A stretch of 64,000 bases of DNA from Blastomyces gilchristii SLH14081 (lineage: Eukaryota > Ascomycota > Eurotiomycetes > Onygenales > Ajellomycetaceae), in contig NW_003101680.1 of the NCBI RefSeq assembly GCF_000003855.2, positions 5,996,613 to 6,060,612 of the forward strand, in the 5' to 3' direction. Below, one piece after another: positions 34,941 through 46,608 of the stretch. Under the pieces are notes generated by a model. That model saw nothing but the letters and a program-made list of their open reading frames with translations. It made no database searches and was not told where the DNA came from. The position numbers and the translations under genes are program-made. The first letter of the stretch is position 1; every line of letters starts with the position of its first letter.

Positions 34941-36775
34941 ACAAGTCAGAATGATGTAATCTTCACTAAGAACCTGATTATAATAAAGACATTAATACTG
35001 TTATTTATAAGTTCTAGTCTATAAGATGATGAGTTTCTACTGAGATGAACAGTCTGCAGTATATACAAGAAAAGAAGAAATCATACTCTTATTAAAGCTA
35101 AAAAATAAGAAAATAAACAGGGCTGTGAACACAATTTAGAGATTCATAAAGAAAAAATAAAGAAAACTCAAACTCACATTCTTAATATCTGTAATACTCA
35201 ATTCTTCTCATAACTATCAATTTTTCTCTTCAAAGAAGCAGAGAGTATTATATCTGCAGTACAGACAATTATTATATTTGATATAAAAACTGTCAGAAAT
35301 GCACAGACTTTAGAAGAGCTGAACATCAGAATGTATACAGTTGTAGCAGAGTCTTGAGAACTGACTGTCTATATGTGTAACTAGATACTTCTTATAAAGC
35401 TGTGTCTGCTCTCTCAGTTATACTGAAGTATTCAGCCTGAAAATAATTGAGATGCAGAGAGAGAGCTTATCTGCTCAGATCAACTCTCATCACAAATTCA
35501 TGATATTTACATTGTCTTGATTACTCAGATTTTACATATACTTGAGAACTTATCTCTCATTGATAATAAGATTACAGAAATGCACTGCAGTGTAAGAATC
35601 ATTGATAGAAAACCTAGACATATTCATATATACCTGGTCAGAGATTGTGTGAACAGAGAAAGAGTGATTATAGACCTATGAGACTGCAGAAGATACTAGT
35701 AACATTAGAAGCTTTATAAGAACTGTTAGCTAGAATCTGTAAGAAATTACTTATAAGAAGACTTACAGCAAAGAGAGAGACTGCACTGCTTAGAGTCAGA
35801 GACTGGTCTGAGAAAGGCATGGAGTTGATCACTGGTCTGAAGATTGAGTGCGGTGACAGGGCTGAGAGAAGTGAAGACATGATTATGAACAGCAGTGTCT
35901 CTACTTCATCAGCTGATAAAAAGCAATTAGAGAAGTTACAGAGATGCTTATAAGAAGCTCAGTAACAGTCAGATATTATTTACAAAGATATTGAAATTGA
36001 AAAAATTTTTATTCTTGAGAAGTTCTTGAATCAATACACAGACATTGTCAGAAACACTCTCTCTCTATTATCTGAGTGAAAACACTTCACAGATGAATGA
36101 GAATACTCATAGTTTATAGAAATAAGAGCTGTTACAGAAAATGAAAAGAGAAGATGAGATTTCACAGATAGATCTGAGATATTTATACTACTTTAGAGAG
36201 ATTTACTTATACTATGAGTGATTCTGTGAAACAGTCAGATCACTCTAGTAAATAAGAGTGATTGTGAATCACAGATCTGAATCTTTCTATATGACTACAA
36301 AGAATGATTGCAGACTGTAAATATCTTGATTCTATAATTCTACAGAGTTAATGAAAGAATGAAAAATTCCTCACAATTCTACAGTGTCAAAGAACAATGA
36401 TTCATAAGAATAAGTGAAAGATTAACTCATGAATACTTCTCTTTCATGAGAATGATCTCATAGAGAGTGATTCATCTGTAAGATAAATCTATGTAATAAT
36501 CACACAAGAATCTTGTAAAAATGATTGAGAGTCAACTAAAATTCTTCTATATGAAAGATGTGAGATGAATCTGTATAATGATCAGAGAAGAATCTGTAGA
36601 TCATAAAGAATCTCACAGAATAAGAAACTAAGTGATAGACTCTTTTCTTTTTATAGTAACAAGGGATTTTTCCTCACTGTGATTTTTTATAAATATGAAG
36701 AGTTTTTAGTGAGTATCACTGCAGTGCTGAGCTGACTCTATGAAGTCACTCAGTAAAAGGCTTCACAGACAAAGT
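34941..36775 (+). other. LTR-A2 3' region after the chromodomain, helical ORF relic
   Basis: 1.8 kb not needed for Gag-Pol. In 35673-36190 a sense frame runs LQKILVTLEAL*ELLARICK, LTAKRETALLRVRDWSEKGM, KIECGDRAERSEDM, KKQLEKLQRCL and KIFILEKFLNQYTDIVRN, with a few stops; A1 shares it. The composition suggests helical or coiled-coil structure. It may be an accessory ORF or captured sequence. Between 36200 and 36775 I see only AT-rich decayed sequence. Confidence 0.45.
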
Positions 36776-36793
36776 CTTAGAGAGAAGACAATA

Positions 36794-37051
36794 TGTAAGA
36801 AATCTCACTTCTCACAGATTCTTTATCTCTATTTCTATCTCTTGCATAATTAATAGAGCTAGCAGCCCTTGGTTACACACAACTATATAGACTGAAGTTT
36901 GTGAATACTATTCATAACTCAGCTGAAATGCTATTATACATTTAACTTCTACATTTTATCTTCCTACCGCGAATACTTCTAGTAGTTAACAGTATATATC
37001 ACGCCAAGCTGCAAACACCTGAATAATCGCCTGCGAGCACTTATTCTTACA
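36794..37051 (+). repeat. LTR-A2 3' LTR
   Basis: 258 bp, preceded by a polypurine tract (agagagaagaca, 36779-36790). Inward start is mutated (aatctcacttctcacagat); outward end keeps CpG (ctaccgcgaatac, atcacgccaagc, aatcgcctgcgagcac). Confidence 0.92.
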
Positions 37052-37056
37052 ATTTA

Positions 37057-38339
37057 ATAATTAACTTAACAAGAAACTCATGCAATTTCAACATCTACAG
37101 AATCAAATTCAAAAGTGCTGAAAGAACACTTAGATACTTCTGTATATTTTAATACTTCTGATCTCACTCTCTACTCATTATGAAGGATGAAAATGCTCAT
37201 AAAACTGAGTATAGATGAAGATGTCATTGACTCATTAATCAATCAAGATTGATATATCAATGAACAATTGAAGAATTATACAAAATAGAAGTTTAATTCA
37301 TGTATGAAAGTATGTGAATCAGTATTATAAACATCTGACAACATCATCAAATATCTTGATATTATGTTTCAAGACACTGTCATGCAATAGAAAGTATTAG
37401 ATTAATTACAGAGTATCTAACAGAGAAATACTTCTCTCACAACATTCATCTCTGACTTTGACACTCAGATCTTAGAAGCAGGAGATCAATCTTGACAGAA
37501 TTGAATGAAGATTAGCATGCTCAAGAAGATATTGACTTTTGAACTCTTACAGACTCTCATAAGTATAAACAAAGATTCAACTTATGAAGACTTCTGCACA
37601 CAACTTCAGACATTGAATGATCATCTTATCAAGCTCAAGAGTATACAGAACAGTGGCAGAAGATGTTACATCTTAATCACTCATACACTCACATCTGCAC
37701 TGAAGAATAATAACAATGATGCAGATGCTATGAACTGAGTAGACTTAAATATCTATACATAAGCAAGAGTCTCTGCTGTTTGAACAGGCTTCTGAGATTC
37801 TGAAATCACTTCTGAAGAAGTTGCTGACTGATGTCAATATGAAGTATGCATTAACTGTAACTGATCAGAACTCATTGCTTTCAACTCTTAATTAATCTAT
37901 GTGTCTTCTCACTCAAGAGAAAGATCAGTGTCTTCTCATTCAAAGAATGAATTAGTATCTGTCTGTGTCAATCATATTACAGTGAAGAAAGATTCAGATG
38001 ATAACTATGAGAATACTCTGATGAAACAGGGAAAAGATTAGCTTCTGTTCAAATTCATAAACAGAAGCTTGAAGAGGTTGAATAACAATGATTTAAAGAA
38101 AAGATAGTAATGAATGTGATTCTTGTATCTACTGTGATGAATAAAATGTATAATATGAAGACTATGATAGATAGCAGTCTATATTACTATGCAATGATTA
38201 AATCTTCAGTTGTAAGACATTATAATCTTCAGTGTATTCTCTTATTAAAACCCTGACTTCTCAGAGAATTTAAAGATTCAAAAGATATTTGCCTCTGTTA
38301 TATAATGAAACTAAACATAGATATCAGAGAACATCAATG
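37057..38339 (+). pseudogene. LTR-B3 gag and start of protease
   Basis: Resumes B3 after LTR-A2. The conserved frame from ATG 37505 reads MKISMLKKILTFELLQTLIS and LIKLKSIQNSGRRCYILITH, open to 37738. The zinc knuckle near 37852-37900 reads CINCN*SELIAFN, with the His lost. The protease start near 38150-38210 includes TMIDSSLYYYAMIKSS. Interrupted by LTR-D2 at 38340. Confidence 0.65.
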
Positions 38340-38518
38340 TGTAGTTCGGAAGAACGTACGACCGCCGGATAATAACGCGGCCGCTTCTGAACACGCTTCC
38401 GAACACGCTTACGAATGTAAAGAGGCCCCTAGCGGCCACTAATTAATTTAGATAATGTATATAAGAAGCCGGCGTACGCCTGTAATCATACACTGACTCA
38501 AGCAACCTTTGAATCACA
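38340..38518 (+). repeat. LTR-D2 5' LTR
   Basis: 179 bp, unusually CpG-rich for the window: ccgccggataataacgcg, the palindromes gcggccgc and ggcgtacgcc, and ccctagcggccac. Only the last ~40 bp, facing inward, show decay (cacactgactcaagc against cgctggctcaaac in the 3' LTR). Confidence 0.92.
38458..38465 (+). promoter_or_regulatory. Putative TATA box in LTR-D2 5' LTR
   Basis: tatataag lies 54 bp before the LTR end and is conserved in the D2 3' LTR; D1 has a near-identical site. The position suits a promoter starting transcription within the last 30 bp of the LTR. Inference only. Confidence 0.4.
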
Positions 38519-38527
38519 TCTGATAGC

Positions 38528-38812
38528 ATGTCTAAAAACTGATGAGAAGTGCAAGCTTCTTCAGAGTGTGATAATTCCATCTATAAAGCAATTTATAGTT
38601 ATCATGTCAGTGTGGTTCTAGAACATCTCAAAAGATAGTATACAAAGAGTGATAAGTGAAAGAGCATCTAATTGATGCTGCTTCACTTGTTAAGAGAAAA
38701 CTTCATATCCAGGTGAATACCATGTATGTGAATGAATGAGGTGTGAGAAAGAGAATGAAAGCAGTAAACCAGATTTAAAGAAGTCTGCTCCCTACTTAAA
38801 AGAAGAATAAAA
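38528..38812 (+). pseudogene. LTR-D2 leader ORF relic
   Basis: Same start as D1 (MSKN, nine bases past the LTR), with SIYKAIYSYHV and LLHLLRENF. Trp codons are TGA/TAG. Near 38720 a small deletion shifts the frame inside the Cys cluster that D1 retains (PCMECEQMRC). Confidence 0.4.
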
Positions 38813-40330
38813 AGAGAGATGATCATTACTGAAGTTGTATGATGATAACAGAAATCATATAACAATATAGCAATATAATAATAGATATTATACAATCAAT
38901 GAGAAATCACTGAAATGAATATCTTTTCTAGTTAATATGAACACACTTCTCTGCTATCTGAACCAGAAGATATGCAGATCCTCTCAGAGAGTTTACTCAC
39001 AGTAGTAAGAAAAGTAGCTGAGATCACTGAACTAGAATCAAAGCTCTGTACATGTACAAGAATTCTAAACAAAATCAAGATCTTGTATACACAGTGACAG
39101 ACTGAGATGAAAATTAAATAATAATTGACATTCACCGCAGATCAAGCATTTACTATGAAGAGCTTTTTCAATGTAATTATCATCATTAATAAGAATAGAG
39201 AAAACCAGGTCTTAGATCTGTAGTAAGAGATTGAATATTTACATAGATAGATAACTATACTGAATCTGAAGATCTCATCACAATTGTTTATAATCTCTTC
39301 AGAAGTGCATATATTATCAGAGATTACTGTGTAGAATGAGAATCTGAGTATAAGATATATCAAGCTAGAAGATCTGTCAAAGTTACTAAGCTTTAATAGT
39401 AACTGAAAAAATAATGCTGCAATCAGCTGACTAAGTCAGATGTAATTATATTATCAGATTAAACATGAACTTACAGACAGATAGTTAATAAAATTTTAAT
39501 AAGTCTTAAGATCTACTATGTTTCTACATGAAAAAGTAAAGTCATTATAAATAACTGATGAAAAGATGAATTTCACAGACTCAGAGTAATATTTACTCTG
39601 ATAAATATGAAATTAGTTTTTCAAATGAATCTTACACAACTTTAAGAAAGTGAATATATAAGACAAGTATTACAAATACTTCACTGAGTGTATATAAGTG
39701 AGTAATCTTATATTATACTTCACACACTTCAGTTTACACTATCTTATATTAAAAGAAGAGCTTTTAACATCTTTCTATTTACAGATCTTCATTCATAATC
39801 TTATATCTCAGTTAAAAGTGAAATAAAAATACTTAATCTCACAGTTAGATATAGTGAAGAAAGTATATAATATTCTCATTATATATAAACAAGTGAGTCA
39901 ATTATAATAGAAAATACTGTAATCAAGTATATTTTAATAAAGAACAGATAATCTGACTTTTATGACACAAGCTATATACTTAGATATAATAAATCTAAAT
40001 CTGAATGTCATTGCTAAAGTACTGAATTCTCTGAAAAAGAGATTCTCTGAGTGAAAATCTTGATATTATGAGTATTGAGCTTGCTTCAACTGCAGATGTC
40101 AGAATCATAATGTAAAGAATTATACACAGTATACACAGTTAAGAGAAATAAGAGAGTTAAAAAACTAGCAGAATCAGTGAGCTCAGAGACACTCACTGAT
40201 ATTCTATAAAAAGTCTTCAAAGTGAAAGAGATGTCTGTATTAGATGACTCTCTGAATTCTGTAAATATTAAGAGAAAGCAGGCTTCTGAATAAGATATGA
40301 GTAAGAATGATAAAGTAAACACTTATCTCA
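38813..40330 (+). pseudogene. LTR-D2 gag relic with zinc knuckle
   Basis: Strongly eroded. The knuckle at about 40077-40118 reads ACFNCRCQNHNVKNY: C-x2-C-x4-H-x4 and a final Tyr from Cys. It is colinear with D1 5560-6930. After the knuckle the frame continues with acidic/basic stretches toward protease. Confidence 0.6.
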
Positions 40331-42360
40331 ATACCTTGAGACCTGAAATATTAATATATAAAGAGCACTTGAATAAGAATTAAGAGATAACTATAAAAGT
40401 GTTAGTGAATACAGAAGCTTCTATATAATATATTAATAATTATATAATCTGAAGACTGAAAGAAGTTCTCTGAGTGAAGAATTTCTGATATATAAGATTA
40501 TCTGATAACTGATATTTGATATTATCTGTAAGAGTAAGAGTTCTCTTGTACTTCAGAGAATGATCTTGCTATATTTAAGTATAAGAGCTGCAGAATATGA
40601 AATACAACCTTATTCTCAGACTTAATTAATTTCAAAGATTTACTTCACAGATTCAATGATGTACATGTTATATATAGTTGATTAATAAGAAGAAAACAGT
40701 TCATATAATTCTATCAACTGATATGAGAAGAACATTTCATATCTCTAGTATAGAAGAGTTAAATCTGCTTACATATTAATAAGTAAAGAGAATGATTTAC
40801 AAGATCTCATCTGAAAGTATTCTGTATATTATACAGAACCTGAAGGTGAAGAAAACTAAGATAATCAATATACAGAAGAAAAAGTATATGAAGAAGCTTC
40901 TGAAGAAGTATGAAAAGATCTTCTGAATAGATCTTTCATCAGAATTGCTGCTGAAACAAGAATTTGTATATAAGATTAACACAGATAATATGAAATCAGT
41001 CAATCAGAATGTGTATTCTCTGTCACAAACATATCTTGAAGAACAGAAGTATCAGATCACAGACCTTCTAGAATATGATTTTATATAACTCTTATCAAGT
41101 GTGTGAGGCTTTTCAGTTCTATTCATAAAAAAGATGAGTGAGAAGTGACAGATGTGTATCAATTATTAAGCACTTAATAAGCTTATAATCAAGAATGAAT
41201 ATTCACTGTCACAGATTTAATAATAGTTGAATACAGTTAAAAACATCTGATATCTATTAAAGATTAATCTTCTCTGAGAATACTGACAGATCTGTGTAGA
41301 TAAACTGTAAGTTCTATGAATTACATTGAATATACAATGAGAGAAGTTTGAATTTCTGATAATACTATTCAGTCTGACAAATGCATCTATTATCTTTTAA
41401 ATAATGATGAATACAATTCTTTATAAACAGAATGAAATCTCATGTCTTGTATACTTCAATGACATTCTAGTCTTTTCAAAGTTATATAATAAATATCTAA
41501 AGTATTTTGATGAAGTGCTTATAACTCTGATAGAGTATAAGCTCTATATTAAATCAACAAAGTGTGTATTTAAAATGAAAGAGTTGAAGTTTGTAGAATA
41601 TGTAATAAGTGATGACTGTATACATCTCATTCTAAAGAAATTGAATGTCATAGTAAATTAGCTGTGACTGAGAAATATACACTATATATAACAGTTTCTT
41701 GAGTTGATCTTATATTACTGCAGATTTATCAAGAATTTTATATAAATATCTGCATCACTCTCAGATCTCTTAAGAGAAATAAATACAAATCTGTAAAAGA
41801 AGAAGTTTTATTCAATTATCTGAAATGCAGTATATAAAGAGGCTTTTCTCACACTGAGAAAATATATAATAACATTCTCAGTGCTTATTCAATCAGATTG
41901 TGATAAATCTTTCTACATTGAAATGAATATATCTGAATGAGTTATTGAAGACACTCTTCTACAGATAAGTAAGAACAGCAAGCTGCATCTGATAATATAT
42001 AATGATAGAAAACTATCAGACACTGAGCTCAATTACTCAGTGTATGAAAAGAAATTGCTAGTGATTAAGCACACACTGACATTATGAGATAGATATATTG
42101 ACAATGAGTATATAATAACAGTGATCACAGATTATGAAAGTCTTATCTATCTATAATTAATAATGAAATCTTTCAAACACTTAGCATGTTAAATCTTGAA
42201 GTGTTAATCATACAATCTTAATATTAAATACTGAAAGAAATTGAATACTGTGATACTTGATACAATCAGTCACAGACTTAATTTTATAAATAAGAGTTCT
42301 ATAAATCAGATATAAGAGAAGTTCATATTAAATATACTGAGAAAATACAAGAAATCAGAA
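40331..42360 (+). pseudogene. LTR-D2 pol relic: protease, RT, RNase H
   Basis: The protease active site near 40397-40430 reads VLVNTEASI*YINN (family ALVDTGAS; Asp to Asn, Gly to Glu). RT about 40950-41660. The segment 41404-41661 is open and contains LVYFNDILVFSKLYNKYL (family VYLDDILIFS), then YKLYIKSTKCVFKMKELKFV and EYVISDDCIH. RNase H about 41860-42160 (FYIEMNISE*VI, NYSVYEKKLLVIKHTL, VITDYESL). Reading requires stop read-through at Trp sites. Same domain order as D1. Confidence 0.82.
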
Positions 42361-43480
42361 TGAGTGAACACAATAATCTCTTACTTAAAAAATGATAAGA
42401 TGTCAGATAATAAGTGTCTTATAAAAGTAGTAGAAGAGATACTTTTAAACTTTAAACTGAGAAAATTGAAAAACAATATTATACTTTATCACAATCTAGA
42501 ATATATAAAAGCTCTCTATCTAGAATATTCATTTAGATACAACTTGATAACTCACATACATAAGAAATTCAGTCACTTAGAAAGTTCTGAACTCATAAGT
42601 GTATTTAAATCAAGAGTGTACTGACTAAGCATGACTGAGAATATTCAGATATACACTTACAAGTGCCTGAATTATCAGGTTGTGAAAGAATCTAAGAAAG
42701 GATTAGAATATAAGAAAGTTCAATATCAGATAAAATATATAATATAACTGTTTAAATAATGAGAAGTGAATCTTATTAGCATACTATTATGAACACTAAA
42801 TAAAAATTAATGAATAATTACAGCTATTAATTACACTACTGACTGATCAGTTGTAAAAGCAGTTTCAGAGATAATAGAGAAGATAGTGATAAAGTTTCTA
42901 TATAATGAGATCTATATTAACTATGAAATGTCACATGAGATTCTAACTGATAATGATGTGAATCTTGTAGAAGAAGTAGTGAGATATTTCATAAGCCAGT
43001 TACAGACAAGACATTGTAGAACAATGTCATATTACTCACAGATAAATAGAAAAGTGAAATACTTGAATGAAATCTTGAATAATATACTGACAAAATATCT
43101 AGTGAGCAAGTCTATAAGACTATGAAATGAATATCTCAGATAGGTGCTATTAGCCATGTGAATTTATCAGCATGCAGTCTTCAAGTGTTCATCATTCTAC
43201 CTGTTGTATGAATTGCATCCGTGCATCCCGGAGAATGCTTCAGAAAAGAAGAGGAAGAAAACAGCAGTTGTGAATGCATCAGTTGCAGACACAGCAGTTG
43301 CAGATGCAACAGTCGCGGACACAACAGTCACAGACATGGAATCAAGATTGAAAGAGATTAGTCACATATATATAAAAGCTAATAAGTTACTCCTGAATCA
43401 AGCAATTCAATCAAAAAGAATACAAGACTTACTAGTTAAGAAATCAAGTCTTAAGATAAGAATATAAGTTCTCATATATA
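42361..43480 (+). pseudogene. LTR-D2 integrase relic
   Basis: The N-terminal zinc domain region is 42430-42700 (open at 42364-42624): IILYHNLEYIKALYLEYSFR, THIHKKFSHLESSELIS. The core at 42886-43125 is open: FLYNEIYINYEMSHEILTDN, matching the Gypsy motif ILTDRG with Arg to Asn; then RYFISQLQTRHCRTMSYYSQ and NRKVKYLNEILNNILTKYL, the usual Y-H-P-Q-x-N-G-x-E segment. The C-terminal frame at 43204-43467 begins MYELHPCIPENASEKK and carries a five-residue repeat (next entry). It ends in a positively charged tail without a recognisable chromodomain. Confidence 0.8.
43273..43338 (+). repeat. Intragenic 15 bp/5-residue repeat in LTR-D2 integrase tail
   Basis: The encoded stretch is VNASVADTAVADATVADTTV, built on the 15 bp unit gcagttgcagacaca and variants. 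D1 has a shorter array (near 2430-2480, minus: TAVADTTVTDATVTDT), so the unit number differs between copies by about two. Confidence 0.75.
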
Positions 43481-46450
43481 ATGAGAGTTCTGAGAAGTTT
43501 CAATCTAGATAATTTGAGCTCTATAAAATACTCAAATCACATTCTCTGAGAACTTATACATTGAAGGAATCAGAGGAACAGATCTTATACAACTTGATAA
43601 ATAATTTATATCTTATAAAGATGAAAATATAAGACTTAAGCAGATGATAATTATTCACAGCACTATTATCAGTGTTGAAAAAGAAGAGACTTATAATTAA
43701 AAATTCTTATAAAGTAAGAGAAATTATAGATACTTATAAATTAGATAATCCTACTTATTCTGATCTTTTCATAATTATAAGAAAAGAATGAGAAGTAATG
43801 AAGAAATCAGATGAATATCACACTTTAATAAGTGATGAGACTGTAGCTGATCATATAATAACATATCACAGATAGTGAGTATAACACAGTAAAGAGCAGT
43901 TTTAAAGCAGCAGACTTGTATATGAGTCAGATTACAGAAGAAAAAGAGATTCAGAGTTGAATTTAACTGTTTATATCAGTTCAATCACAGAGATTACAGA
44001 GAATGAATCATCTGAAACATCTGTCAATATGTGAAATCAAGTTATCTCAATCTCTGAGAACACTCAGAGATCAGATAAGATTAGTTTTAATAAGCTATTC
44101 ACTGTAGTGATCTAAGCAGGCAAAGAGAGATAGTATAATGTATGAGATAGAATTATAAAAGATAAAAGCTGCTGAATCTAGTCACTGAACACTGTATTAT
44201 ATAGAGATTATGTAAGAGTAGTAACTAGCAGATAAAGAAAAAGTATAAGAAAAGAGAAATGAATTAATTATCAACTGTAAGAGTTAGCTGTAAAAGATAA
44301 ATATTATCATACATATCTCATTCATTTTTATATATTACATATTTAATCTATTTCCAATGCCACATCATCTGAAAAATGTCAAAAACAAAGAAAATCTCAA
44401 AACTCAAGATCTGTAAGAAATTCAAGAGTTATAAGCTACTCTTGTAATAACACTGTACATGTCTCTGATTTCTCTATCACTCTGTGTACAACATTAATAT
44501 TATTTATTACAAGATTGACTAAAATGTTAATATAAAAATGTATACACATATGCATAGAAAAATTGAAGAAGAGTACAGAACTCACAGAATCAGAAGTTAG
44601 AACAGAGAAAACAGAGATGAAAGAAATAAAAGAAGAAGAAGACACAGAACTGAATGAATAATAGTAGAAGTTACTCAGAGCTGAATACTTATAATCTGAT
44701 ATATACACAATCTTCTCTGCAGAGAAGGAAGAGAAAGCACTGAAAGAAGTTTAGAGATAGAAGAAGATAGTCTCAGCAGTATTATCATCTTCAATTAAAA
44801 TAATCTCTGATGCTGAAGCAACTAAGAACTATTATTAGTATGTAAAACTGTCAAAACAGAGAATAATAATTACTGAATAAATATTCACTGATCTTAGAAT
44901 TGTACATATAATTACAATATATACAAGACTTCTCAGAAAGAGAGAGAGAAAAACGGAGAAATACAGAAAGCAGAATATAGTATATAAACAGCTTATTCTT
45001 ATAATAATATCTCAGATAAGATGTATAAGTCTTATATTCATAAGTATAAAAGAGTACAATATCTGTATTTCTATTTCTGAAAACACAGATAACTTTTATC
45101 TGTATTATAAAGTCAGATAACAGATATCAGAGAATAGACTGATACAGATCTATCATTTTAAAGAAATTTATTAGAGTAGATATATCTGTAATATTAAACT
45201 TTATAGTTATAAAAAGTTTCTTAGTATCTATGAATATCATAACTTTGTATATAATAAAACTCATAATAATTTTCTCTAAGAACAGAAAAATCAGTATCAG
45301 AAAGAAAAGATGAAAAAGAAAAAGACTTATAATTTTAATACTATTAAGAGAGAAAGTGATTCTCTGATATAAATAAATAATTATTTTATCATGAATATTT
45401 AAAATGAATATAATAATCAGCATCTGTGATTAAGCTTCAGATAATTATATTATATACAGTCTTCATATAATAAATTATTCTGGAAGTCAGTAAGAAGAGC
45501 AGAAGTATATATACTGAGAAATATAATTCATTAAGTCTACACAATATCTTCTTGAAACAGGGAGAGCTGATAATGAAAGCAGAGACAGCAGAATCAGAGA
45601 GAGTAGAAGTAGCAGAAGTAGAGGTCGCAGGAAGAGAAGTAGCGGGAGCGGGAGAACCAGACACAGAGACAAGTGTAGAAGATTAAGAGAAAGTGGCAGA
45701 GAAAGAAACAGAGAAGAGAGCAGTAGAGAAAGAGACAGCAGAGACAGAAGCAGTAGAAGAGGTAGAGAATGATGCAGAAGATCTGATCATATATAACACA
45801 GGCAATTTCTTTATTATCACGTTCTTCAAGTTCTTAATCAATGATTCAACATTGAGATTATGATCATTGATGAATGTGAATCTGTCAATATATGAAGATT
45901 CTATATGAATTAAAAACAAATATATCAGCATCTGTAGTCATGTAAAATAATCAGGAAAACATGATCAGATGCCTGCTGAAGAAAAGAGAATCAAGAGTAT
46001 ATAAGAAGAAGAAGATATATCATTTATAATAGTATGTTCTGACAATTGTTAGAGAATAAACAAGTTCTGACTATGTTTCACAACACATTACACTCACTGC
46101 TAATAAACTGTCTGATATGAGTACTATAATGATACTTGTTATAAGAACAGAGAATCATTGTCAGAAATACATACAATATAATAGATGAACAGATAGAAAG
46201 TGTTGAATAGAAGAAGAGATAGAAATCTTAAATGATATAATAATGTTCAATGATAATGATGATGAAACAAGATGATTGAAGAATGAAAAAAGTTAGTGAA
46301 TGAGTGATATAATATAGTGAAAGTTTCTTTGTAAGAGTGTATACAGAATGCTAGCTGAATCAGAGATAGACTATACTATCACAAACACTAGTGACATGCT
46401 AATTCACATGAAGCTAGGATGTACATCATGGTCATGTGAGTGTGACTAAA
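43481..46450 (+). other. LTR-D2 long 3' region with accessory ORF relics
   Basis: About 3 kb between integrase and polypurine tract. Sense-strand relics shared with D1 include the 86-codon Arg-rich frame at 44538-44798 (start and stop conserved, with internal stops here) and a frame near 45150-45330 with KSFL.S.NI and RKISIRKK. At 45568-45790 there is an acidic E/V/A-rich stretch (AESERVEVAEVEVAGREVAG) that keeps CpG. No domain family is recognised. Antisense frames, some of 98 codons with a hydrophobic stretch, are open in both copies, but the pyrimidine-rich strand makes this expected. Confidence 0.45.
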
Positions 46451-46465
46451 TCTGGTGAGGGAGAA
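46451..46465 (+). other. LTR-D2 polypurine tract
   Basis: tctggtgagggagaa directly abuts the 3' LTR. Its purine run (ggtgagggagaa) fits the plus-strand primer for reverse transcription in LTR elements. Confidence 0.65.
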
Positions 46466-46608
46466 TGTGATTCAGAAGAATGTATAATCACTGAATAATA
46501 ACGCGGCCGCTTCCGAACACGCTTCTGAACACGCTTACGAATGTAAAGGGGCCCTAGCGGCCACTAATTAATTTAGATAATGTATATAAGAAGCCGGCGT
46601 ACGCCTGT
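46466..46608 (+). repeat. LTR-D2 3' LTR, left part
   Basis: First 143 bp of the 3' LTR. The first ~38 bp, facing the element interior, are mutated (gattcagaagaatgtataat against gttcggaagaacgtacgac in the 5' LTR). From ataataacgcggccgc on it is CpG-intact. Broken at 46608 by LINE-C2. Confidence 0.9.

Larger units (their letters stand above)
29802..37051 (+). mobile_element. LTR-A copy 2 (Ty3/Gypsy chromovirus), complete and uninterrupted
   Basis: 7250 bp element with 258 bp LTRs (29802-30059; 36794-37051), termini TGTAAGAA/TTCTTACA and a perfect 5 bp target duplication attta (29797-29801; 37052-37056). Excising it restores B3 leader sequence seen in B1 near 7615-7660. It is the best reference copy of the family: gag, protease, RT, RNase H, integrase, chromodomain, then a 1.8 kb 3' region and a polypurine tract. 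Confidence 0.93.

Noticed and set aside
7300..38518. Opposed LTR-D ends (7402 and 38340) as terminal inverted repeats of one 31 kb element
   Set aside because: They are the 5' LTRs of two separate copies in opposite orientation; D2 has its own direct-repeat partner at 46466 and its own target duplication.
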